Source of the DNA: an uncultured Chloroflexota bacterium
GTDB lineage: Bacteria > Chloroflexota > Limnocylindria > Limnocylindrales > CSP1-4
Length of the DNA: 64,000 nucleotides
Assembly (NCBI GenBank): GCA_903822495.1
Contig: CAIJPD010000050.1
Location: 1-64,000 of the forward strand
Reading direction: 5' to 3'
Part shown: positions 57,756-64,000 of the stretch, one piece after another
Layout of the letters: each line of letters begins with the position of its first letter
Numbering within the stretch: position 1 is the first letter of the stretch
Program-made: the position numbers and the translations under genes
Notes under the pieces: model-generated
What the model saw: the letters and a program-made list of their open reading frames with translations, nothing else
The model's database searches: none
Told to the model about the DNA's origin: nothing

Positions 57756-58652
57756 CTACTGGCTGAGGCCGGCGTAGCTGTGCAGGCCGCCAAAGAAGTA
57801 GTTGCCGAAGTAGGTGAAGAGGGTCGCCAGGAAGCCGATCATCAGGAGCCCGGCCGCCCGCCGGCCGGTCCAGCCGCGGACCACCCGGGCGTGGAGGTAG
57901 GCGCCGTAGATCAGCCAGGTGACCAGCGAGGCGGTCTCCTTGGGATCCCAGCCCCAGTACGTGCCCCACGCCTGCTCGGCCCAGACCGCGCCCAGGACGA
58001 TGGTGAGGGTCAGGAACGGGTAGCCCACGATGACCGCGCGATACGAGATCTCGTCGAGGATCTCGGGCTTGGGCAGGCCGGGCCGGCCCTCGGCCGGCTG
58101 GATGAGGTACAGGAGCGCGGCCCCAAACGCCACCGAGAACGTACCGTACGCCACGATCGCCACGGCGACGTGGACCGACAGGAGCAGGTTGTTCTGGAGC
58201 GCCGGGACCAGCGGGTCGCTGGTGGTGGGCAGGGTGGCCGCGAGGTAGAGCGCGTAGCCCTGCATCGCCAGCGCGATCGGCAGGGCGATCAGGCCCAGGG
58301 TCCGGAGGTGGTACTTGCGCTCAAAGTACAGGTAGGCGCCCAGGGTGCCCCAGGAGAACGCCACCGAGAACTCGTACATGTTGGCGAATGGGCCGTGGCC
58401 CAGGGCGATCGTCCGGAAGACCAGTGACGCGCTGACGAAGACGAACGAGAGCCAGACGATGAGCGTCCCGTATGTGGCCAGGGCGCTGGCCCAGCCGGCG
58501 CGCGGCGTGCTGATCGACGGGCCGCCGGCGCCGGCAAGCTGCATGCGGGACATGCCCGTCCGCGCCGAGACGAACGCGACCACGTAACACACCAGCGCCA
58601 GGCTGAGCGCCAGGACGCTGGCGATGAACGCGTACTCCGACATCTTGAACAT
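57756..58652 (-). CDS. ccsA: cytochrome c biogenesis protein CcsA (System II)
   Basis: A 298-residue protein with eight hydrophobic segments and the haem-handling WWD-type motif WGTYWGWDPKETASLVTW near residue 235. GHGPFANMYEFSVAFSWG is the conserved histidine-containing loop. With ResB it forms the System II haem-export and ligation complex. It starts 18 nt after the resB stop; an internal ATG three codons in is also possible. Confidence 0.95.
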   Translation of the reverse strand: MFKMSEYAFIASVLALSLALVCYVVAFVSARTGMSRMQLAGAGGPSISTPRAGWASALATYGTLIVWLSFVFVSASLVFRTIALGHGPFANMYEFSVAFSWGTLGAYLYFERKYHLRTLGLIALPIALAMQGYALYLAATLPTTSDPLVPALQNNLLLSVHVAVAIVAYGTFSVAFGAALLYLIQPAEGRPGLPKPEILDEISYRAVIVGYPFLTLTIVLGAVWAEQAWGTYWGWDPKETASLVTWLIYGAYLHARVVRGWTGRRAAGLLMIGFLATLFTYFGNYFFGGLHSYAGLSQ

Positions 58653-58670
58653 GCTGTTGACCCTTCCCTT

Positions 58671-60134
58671 CTACGAGGCGCTGGGCCCGGCCAGGCCGAG
58701 CTTCACGTCGGTGACGAGCTTGGCGAACGCGGCTTCAAACATCACGTCGTGGCGGGTCAGGGCGCCGGCCTCGATGACCGTGCCGTCCTCGCCCTGGCGC
58801 ACGCGCGCCCAGATGCGCCGGTTCGGGAAGAAGAAGACCAGGCCCACCCCGAAGACCAGGAGGAACGCTCCCAGCCACACGAAGTTGGCGCCGGGGTCGC
58901 GCGCCACGATCAGGCCGGTGTAGCGCTGCTCGCGGACGAAGGTGTAGGTGAGGTCGCCGATCTGGACGGGCTTGCCGGGGCCCACGACCTGCGAACCGAT
59001 CATGGTCTGGGCGGTGCCCTTGTAGACCTCGAACTGGAGCTGGCCGGTCTTGATGGTGGAGTCGACCCGGCCGGAGGCGGGGGTCACGACGTAGATGGCC
59101 AGGTCGCGATCCGGCAGGAACAGCTGGCCGATGGTCTCGCTGCCGCTCTGCGACTGGAACTGGAGCGGGACGCCCTGGTCGTACAGGACCGCGCCGGACG
59201 CATCCGTGACCTTGACGGCCGCCGCGCCGCCGAAGAACGACTGGTAGAACGAGACGTCGCCGTAGCGCATCGGCTGGTTGACCCTGACATCCGCCTCCAT
59301 GACCTGGTTGCTGCCATCAAACAGGACCAGGTGGCTGACGTAGTCGGCGGGCTGCCCGCTCTCGTAGTAGGCGTCATTGAAGGAGGTGGCCTGGATGGAC
59401 AGGTTGGTCCCGTTGCCGACCGCGACCCTGGTGCCCACGGGGGCGACAAAGGCGGTGTCGCGGAAGCCCGCGCTGCCGGCGATCGCGCCGAGGATGATCG
59501 CGATGATGCTCAGGTGGGCGAAGACGGTGCCAAACGGGCCCCAGCGGAACTTGTCGGCGTAGATGTCCACGCCGGACCCGCTGGTCGCCACGATGGTCCG
59601 GTAGCCGCCGTGCTTGAACTGCGCCTGCACGGCGGCCTGGGCCTGCTCCAGTGTCGCGGGGACCGTGAGGCTGGCCCGGAGCGCGGCGTGCTGGTAGAAG
59701 CCGGGGCTCATGGCGATGCGGGGGTTGGTCGCCTGCTTCCAGAGCTTGGGCGCCCGGTTGATCGAGCAGGCCAGGATGCTGGTGCTGAGGAGGACCACCA
59801 GGCCGCGGTAGTACCAGGAGCTGAAGACGCCGTAGAAGCCCAGGGCGTCGAAGATGTTCGTCCACCCGCCGTACTTGGGCCGGAGGCCCTCGACCCAGAC
59901 CGCGTACGCCGTCTTGTCCTCGGCCATGCCCACAGGGACCTGGGCGACCATGGTGCCGACGAAGCTGCACAGCGCGATCGCGAAGATCAGCGCGAGGCCG
60001 GTCCGCATCGAGATGAACAGGTGCCAGAGCCGCTCGAAGACGTCAAAGCCGCCGATCTTGAGGTTGTTGCCCTCGAAGTCGTCGAGCAGGTCCGAGCTGC
60101 CGGGACGGGCTGGGGGCCTGATCGCTTCGCTCAT
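58671..60134 (-). CDS. resB: cytochrome c biogenesis protein ResB (System II)
   Basis: The 487-residue protein has three N-terminal helices, a large extracytoplasmic domain and a last helix (FVWLGAFLLVFGVGLVFFF). It shows the ResB family blocks LWHLFISMRTGLALIFAIA, FYGVFSSWYYRGLVVLLSTS and KFRWGPFGTVFAHLSIIAI with the conserved histidine. The start at 60134 lies 11 nt after the ccdA stop. Confidence 0.94.
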   Translation of the reverse strand: MSEAIRPPARPGSSDLLDDFEGNNLKIGGFDVFERLWHLFISMRTGLALIFAIALCSFVGTMVAQVPVGMAEDKTAYAVWVEGLRPKYGGWTNIFDALGFYGVFSSWYYRGLVVLLSTSILACSINRAPKLWKQATNPRIAMSPGFYQHAALRASLTVPATLEQAQAAVQAQFKHGGYRTIVATSGSGVDIYADKFRWGPFGTVFAHLSIIAIILGAIAGSAGFRDTAFVAPVGTRVAVGNGTNLSIQATSFNDAYYESGQPADYVSHLVLFDGSNQVMEADVRVNQPMRYGDVSFYQSFFGGAAAVKVTDASGAVLYDQGVPLQFQSQSGSETIGQLFLPDRDLAIYVVTPASGRVDSTIKTGQLQFEVYKGTAQTMIGSQVVGPGKPVQIGDLTYTFVREQRYTGLIVARDPGANFVWLGAFLLVFGVGLVFFFPNRRIWARVRQGEDGTVIEAGALTRHDVMFEAAFAKLVTDVKLGLAGPSAS

Positions 60135-60145
60135 GCCGTGCGCTC

Positions 60146-60883
60146 CTAGAGGCCGAACTGGGGGATGATCCCAGCCAGGCGGACGAAGGTGTTGGTGATC
60201 ATCAGGAAGCCCACCACCACGAGCATCAGCCCGGTGGCCACGGAGACCAGCTGGTGGTGGGTGCGGAACCAGCCCATCCGGTCGCTCACCGCGGTCGCGC
60301 CGACGGCGACCAGGATGAACGGGACCGCCAGGCCGGCGGCGTAGGTCACGAGAAGTACGGAGCCCTCGAGGAGGCTGGCGCTGACCGTGGCCAGGCCGAT
60401 GATCCCGCCGAGGATGGGCCCGATACACGGGGTCCAGCCGGCGGCGAACACGACCCCCAGCAGCGCCGACCGGCCGTAGCTTGGCGTCGCGGGCGCCGCC
60501 TGGCCAAAGCCCATCGCGGAGCCGCTGTTCATGCCCACCGGCAGGTGAACCTCGCGGTAGAGGGCGGAGACGTTGATGACGCCCGCGACGTGCAGGCCCA
60601 TGAACACGATGACCGCGCCGCCCACCTGTCGGAGCAGCCCGGCATAGTCACGCAGGACGTAGCCCACGAGGCCGACGGAGGCCCACAGCGCGACGAAGAC
60701 CACCGAGAAGCCCAGGACGAACGCGAGCGACTGGCGAAGCGCGATCAGCCGGCGCCGGGCAGCGCCCTCGGGCGCCGTCCCGACCATGTAGCCGACGTAG
60801 GCGGGGACCAGCGGCAGGCAGCACGGGGAGGCGAACGAGACGATCCCCGCGAGGAAGGCCACCAGGATCCCGATGCCGGTCAT
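60146..60883 (-). CDS. ccdA: CcdA-type thiol-disulfide transporter
   Basis: A 245-residue membrane protein with six helices. It has the two CcdA cysteine regions SFASPCCLPLVPAYVGY and GVVFAAGWTPCIGPILGG, and carries reducing equivalents from cytoplasmic thioredoxin to the outside. It supplies the TlpA-like protein encoded three genes downstream. It follows the TPR protein by 19 nt. Confidence 0.94.
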   Translation of the reverse strand: MTGIGILVAFLAGIVSFASPCCLPLVPAYVGYMVGTAPEGAARRRLIALRQSLAFVLGFSVVFVALWASVGLVGYVLRDYAGLLRQVGGAVIVFMGLHVAGVINVSALYREVHLPVGMNSGSAMGFGQAAPATPSYGRSALLGVVFAAGWTPCIGPILGGIIGLATVSASLLEGSVLLVTYAAGLAVPFILVAVGATAVSDRMGWFRTHHQLVSVATGLMLVVVGFLMITNTFVRLAGIIPQFGL

Positions 60884-60902
60884 CGCGCGGTTCTCCGGGC
60901 CC

Positions 60903-62054
60903 TTACTTGCTGGGCGACGGGGCGGGCGTACCCGCGGCGGGGCTGGCTGCCGCGGAGGCGCTCGCCTTGGGGGCCGCGCTGGCGGAGGCCGGCGAGGGGC
61001 TCGCGTCGAGGCTCGCGAGGTGCGATGCCACGGTCTGGGCCAGCTGCGAGTCAGGCGAGATGGCGACGAGCTTGCCCCACATCTCCTTGACCTTGGCGAT
61101 GTTTGGCGGGTTGTCGCTGTAGTACAGGAAGCCCAGGTCGTAGTAGGCCTCGAGGTTGGCCGGGTCGATGCCCAGGACCTGCGTCCAGCTGGCCTCGGCC
61201 GTGGGATAGTCGGACTGGTTGAAGCTGACGGCGCCCAGGGCCAGGAGGCCGTCGATGTTCTTGGCATCCACCGCGAGGACCTTCTTGATCCAGGTCGTGG
61301 ACGTGGGGTAGTCCTGGATGGCGTAGTAGGCGTTGGCCAGGCCCATCAGCGTGGGGATGTCGTTGGGGCTGGCGCTCAGCTTCTGCATGAGGGCGGTGAC
61401 CTCCGTCTCGAAGGCCGCGGCCGCGGCATCGGTGGACGGAGCGGGGGTGGCCTTGGGGGCGCCCAGGTTGTAGCCCCCGACGCCGACGACGGCCACCACG
61501 ACGATCGCGGCAACCGCCAGCCCCACGCGCTTCAGCATGGGGTTGAGGCCGGTGGCGGGCGCGGCCCCGGTGGTGGCGGCCACCTGCGCGGCCCGGCGCT
61601 CGGCCGGCGTGCGGCGGGGCGGAGCCGTCAGCTCACTCTCGTCGTACCACTTCTCGTCGGCGTCGTCCAGGGCGTCCATGGTGTGGCGGCCGCCGCTCGG
61701 CAGCACGAGCCCATCGGCAGCAGGCGCGGCGGCGGCGTGGGCCGGGCCGGGCCGAACGGCCGGAGTGGGAGCAGGGGCGGGCATGACGGGAGCGATGAGC
61801 GCCGCCTCCGCCGCGGCGGCCTCGGCCGCGGCCACGAGCTCGGCCCGGTCGCCGCTCAGGAGGGCGTACGCCTCGTCGATGGCCCCGGCCTGGCGCGCGG
61901 CCCAGCCGCGCAGGACGCCGGGAGCCTTGTCGAGATACGCCGCGATCTCCTCGTGCGCGCTCTCGATCTGCCCGTTGCTGGCCCCGGTGCCCAGGCCCAG
62001 GCGGGCCAGGAGCTCCTTCTCCAGGCGCGCGATGGCTTCGTTGGTGCTGGGCAT
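60903..62054 (-). CDS. membrane-anchored TPR protein of the cytochrome c maturation operon
   Basis: The 383-residue protein has a cytoplasmic N-terminal region, one membrane helix near residue 185 (VGLAVAAIVVVAVVGVGGY), about three TPR units (PTLMGLANAYYAIQDYPTST, LLALGAVSFNQSDYPTAEAS, LEAYYDLGFLYYSDNPPN) and a Ser/Ala/Pro tail. This resembles the CcmI/CcmH-type scaffolds that hold apocytochromes. AGGAG 6 nt upstream fixes the ATG at 62054. It is the first gene of the System II operon, followed by ccdA. Confidence 0.85.
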   Translation of the reverse strand: MPSTNEAIARLEKELLARLGLGTGASNGQIESAHEEIAAYLDKAPGVLRGWAARQAGAIDEAYALLSGDRAELVAAAEAAAAEAALIAPVMPAPAPTPAVRPGPAHAAAAPAADGLVLPSGGRHTMDALDDADEKWYDESELTAPPRRTPAERRAAQVAATTGAAPATGLNPMLKRVGLAVAAIVVVAVVGVGGYNLGAPKATPAPSTDAAAAAFETEVTALMQKLSASPNDIPTLMGLANAYYAIQDYPTSTTWIKKVLAVDAKNIDGLLALGAVSFNQSDYPTAEASWTQVLGIDPANLEAYYDLGFLYYSDNPPNIAKVKEMWGKLVAISPDSQLAQTVASHLASLDASPSPASASAAPKASASAAASPAAGTPAPSPSK

Positions 62055-62263
62055 CTGGCTCTCCTGGGTCCGGCGCGCCATGGGCGCCGGAGTGGGACGC
62101 TGCGGTTGATAGGCCGATTGTCGATTCCGCATGCGCGCGCAGCCATCTGCCGGGCGGCACGTTTCGGATAGAGGGAGCCCGGCAGACGGTAGACGGCACA
62201 CGGCCCGGCATATACCGGGGTATAGACAACCGCGTATGCCCTGCCCGCCAGGGGCACGTTCAA

Positions 62264-62288
62264 GCCGGGCCGCGCGTCGCGGCCCGGC
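62264..62288 (-). terminator. terminator hairpin after the hexahaem cytochrome gene
   Basis: GCCGGGCCGCG (62264-62274) pairs perfectly with CGCGGCCCGGC (62278-62288) around a 3-nt loop, 21 nt beyond the stop at 62310 on the minus strand. Confidence 0.65.
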
Positions 62289-62309
62289 CCGGTCCGGCCG
62301 GCGAGTGGA

Positions 62310-63572
62310 TCAGGGCGCCCCGGGCGACGGTGTTGGGCCGGTGTAGCCGTTGTTCCCGATGGTCCCCGTGGGGTCGTGACACAGCTGGCAGGTACCCCGG
62401 CCGCCGACCTTGAGGAGGCGGCTATCGCCCGACGTCACGGGGCTGCCGACGGGGCCGGCGTTCAGCGTCCAGGCCGGCAGGCTCCCGCCTGGATCCTTCT
62501 GGTCCAGCGCGTTGGCACCGGTCATGAGGGCGTTGGAGCCGTGCGACACGTGGCACTGGAGGCACCCGTAGTTCATCGTCGAGTGCCGGTACGCGAAGAT
62601 GGGGTCGCCGGTGTTGATGATGGGGGGCGGATCGCCCGCCTCGTTCGACAGGCCGATGTAGCGGGTATGGCAGCGGAGGCACCAGGCGGTCATCAGGCCC
62701 GTGGAGTTGGCCGGCGGCGTGCCGCCGTTGGCGACCGCGTTGGTCGGTGACTGGCCGTCCCAGCCGGACTGGATCGGGTCCTGGGCGCCCGAGTTGGTGT
62801 ACCACGGGTAGCGCTTCCGCCAGTAGTCGCCCTGGTCCGCGGTGAAGGTGCCCACCACGTCGGTCGCGAAGCTGCCCGGCAGGACCGTGTAGTTCCGTGT
62901 CGCGTCGGTGGGGTTGGGTGTATCCGCCACCTCGACGGCCACGCCGGTCGAGGTCCACCCGGGAACGCCATCGGCAGCCCAGTCGGCCCCGGGCAGCGTG
63001 TTCAGCATCCGGTACTGGCCGTTGCCGTGGGGGTTGTGGCACGAGATGCACTCCAGGTCGGCCGGACCGGCCCCGGCGCCGGCGGTTCCCTCGGGCCCGT
63101 TGCCCCAGGCCGTCCCCTCGCCCAGGTGCACGGATGTCACCGGCTGCGACTGGGAGAGGACCGGGACCTTGGCGAGGAAGCGCGTGTTGGTCACGAGACG
63201 AGTCGGGTCCATGGAGTCGATCAGCGCATAGCTGATGCCGCCGCCACGAAGGGCGCCCATGATCGGGTCCGTGGCGGGCGTCGCGGTCCACGTGGCCGGC
63301 ACGTACTGGACCCCGTGGACGACGTCGGTGGTGGCCCCGTTGCCGTCGTGGCACGTCAGGCACAGCGCGTTGGGATCCGGGGCGACGATCAGGTACTGGC
63401 CCTTGCCGGTGTGAAGCCGGTGGCAGCCGGCGCACGTATCCGCCGTCAGCGAGCCGATGCCGCTGTTGATGTTGGCGTTGTGCGGGCCGCCATCCGCCAG
63501 GACCGGGACTGCCAGCAGGAACAGCCACAGGGCCGCGCAGGCGGCGAGCAGCGAGAGTCGGCGGAGGGTCAT
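62310..63572 (-). CDS. secreted hexahaem c-type cytochrome
   Basis: A 420-residue protein with a signal peptide (LSLLAACAALWLFLLAVPVLA) and six CxxCH sites (CAGCH, CLTCH, CISCH, CLRCH, CLQCH, CQLCH). Several are in the doubled-motif style with NPHG or DPTG after the histidine. There is no membrane anchor after the signal, so it should be exported. The ATG at 63572 overlaps the stop of the upstream gene (ATGA), so the two are translated together. Confidence 0.9.
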   Translation of the reverse strand: MTLRRLSLLAACAALWLFLLAVPVLADGGPHNANINSGIGSLTADTCAGCHRLHTGKGQYLIVAPDPNALCLTCHDGNGATTDVVHGVQYVPATWTATPATDPIMGALRGGGISYALIDSMDPTRLVTNTRFLAKVPVLSQSQPVTSVHLGEGTAWGNGPEGTAGAGAGPADLECISCHNPHGNGQYRMLNTLPGADWAADGVPGWTSTGVAVEVADTPNPTDATRNYTVLPGSFATDVVGTFTADQGDYWRKRYPWYTNSGAQDPIQSGWDGQSPTNAVANGGTPPANSTGLMTAWCLRCHTRYIGLSNEAGDPPPIINTGDPIFAYRHSTMNYGCLQCHVSHGSNALMTGANALDQKDPGGSLPAWTLNAGPVGSPVTSGDSRLLKVGGRGTCQLCHDPTGTIGNNGYTGPTPSPGAP

Positions 63573-64000
63573 GGCGTCACCGTGATGTAGCCGGTCCTGG
63601 TCATCGACATGTTCAGACCTCCCGAGGTCCGGGTGACCGTCAGGGTGACGCTGTAGGTCCCGGCCACGGTGTAGGTGTGCGTTGGGTTCTGGGACGTCGC
63701 GGTGCCGCCGTCCCCAAACGTCCATGCGAAGAGGGCCGCCGCCGGCGTGATGTAGCGGGTCGCGTCCGTGAACGACACGACGAGCCCGGAGACGCCCTTG
63801 GAGCCGGAGGTGGGGCTGGCCGTGAAGCCCGTTCCGGGGGCGACCGTGTAGGCGGAGAAGCTGGTCGTGTGGGTGTAGCCGTGGCAGCGCAGGGCACACG
63901 ACCCGTTGCCGGACCCATTGGGAGCGTTCCACGTGGGGCTGCCCGTGCCCCCGGCGCCGGTCACGTTGGGGGCGAAGTTGACGAGGCTGGTGTAGTTGGT
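63569..64000 (-). CDS. C-terminal part of a PKD-domain protein with a CxxCH site (partial)
   Basis: The frame enters from the right window edge; 143 codons plus stop are visible. It contains one haem site (CALRCH) followed by a PKD domain: FTASPTSGSKGVSGLVVSFT, FAWTFGDGGTATSQNPTHTY and GTYSVTLTVT with the usual WxFGDG and HxY pattern. PKD domains are found in surface proteins. Coupled translation with the hexahaem cytochrome suggests the two act together at the cell surface. Confidence 0.85.
   Translation of the reverse strand, partial: TNYTSLVNFAPNVTGAGGTGSPTWNAPNGSGNGSCALRCHGYTHTTSFSAYTVAPGTGFTASPTSGSKGVSGLVVSFTDATRYITPAAALFAWTFGDGGTATSQNPTHTYTVAGTYSVTLTVTRTSGGLNMSMTRTGYITVTP

Noticed and set aside
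1-64000. CRISPR arrays, insertion sequences, phage genes
   Set aside because: No regularly spaced 20-40 bp direct repeats, transposase or integrase motifs, or terminal inverted repeats were found; the short palindrome array at 50431 has spacers of only 2-7 bp.

Overview
The window is very GC-rich (about 70 percent), densely coded on both strands, with many ATGA or TGATG overlaps between neighbouring genes. Several starts sit only 6-8 nt behind a TANNNT -10 element, which suggests widespread leaderless transcription. Gene content (haem-rich secreted cytochromes, a b6-type cytochrome b with a Rieske protein, a LigD-type polymerase, a DUF1684 protein, lipobox substrate-binding protein) and the style of the chromosome point to an aerobic or facultative Chloroflexota-like bacterium. 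That placement is an inference from gene style, not a measured result. No phage, transposase, CRISPR array or rRNA was seen; there is one tRNA.

Region by region. 1-5 kb: end of a secreted protein, a molybdenum hydroxylase large subunit, and divergently a UbiD-type decarboxylase with an iron-sulfur flavoprotein. 5-7.6 kb: two coupled MFS exporters. 7.7-15.8 kb: LigD polymerase domain protein, polysaccharide deacetylase lipoprotein, a tandem pair of unknown one-helix proteins, an asparaginase-like protein, a CPBP membrane protein, a DsbA-like protein. 15.9-25.8 kb: transhydrogenase alpha subunit, DODA-type dioxygenase, cNMP-binding protein, then short operons of transport, acetyltransferase, YdeI-like and flippase genes. 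25.7-28.9 kb: a minus-strand run with a GH13 glucosidase and a sulfite-oxidase-like protein. 29-34 kb: a complete osmoprotectant-type ABC transporter operon. 34-38 kb: ATP-dependent DNA ligase, rhodanese and an aminotransferase-like protein lacking its lysine. 38.5-46.6 kb: surface or envelope proteins of unknown role, an M48 protease, tRNA-Ile(UAU), a NERD-like protein and a DNA methyltransferase. 46.7-51.8 kb: a large LuxR-type regulator and a two-helix channel preceded by an array of short palindromes. 52-64 kb: a minus-strand respiratory block.

The respiratory block is the most coherent system. Reading in the direction of transcription it runs: PKD/CxxCH protein, hexahaem cytochrome, terminator, TPR protein, CcdA, ResB, CcsA, TlpA-like thioredoxin, NapC-type decahaem cytochrome, terminator, Rieske protein, cytochrome b, a second decahaem cytochrome, terminator. 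It thus couples a complete System II cytochrome c maturation set to its clients. It also encodes a Rieske/cytochrome b complex in which a membrane-anchored decahaem cytochrome occupies the place of cytochrome c1 or f.

Other observations of note: the octamer ATGCTTGA occurs 18 times between 18.6 and 42.1 kb, where less than one copy would be expected by composition. A 26-bp intergenic region at 34.07 kb is built exactly as two abutting back-to-back leaderless promoters. Two genes have tandemly duplicated start regions that create five-codon micro-ORFs.
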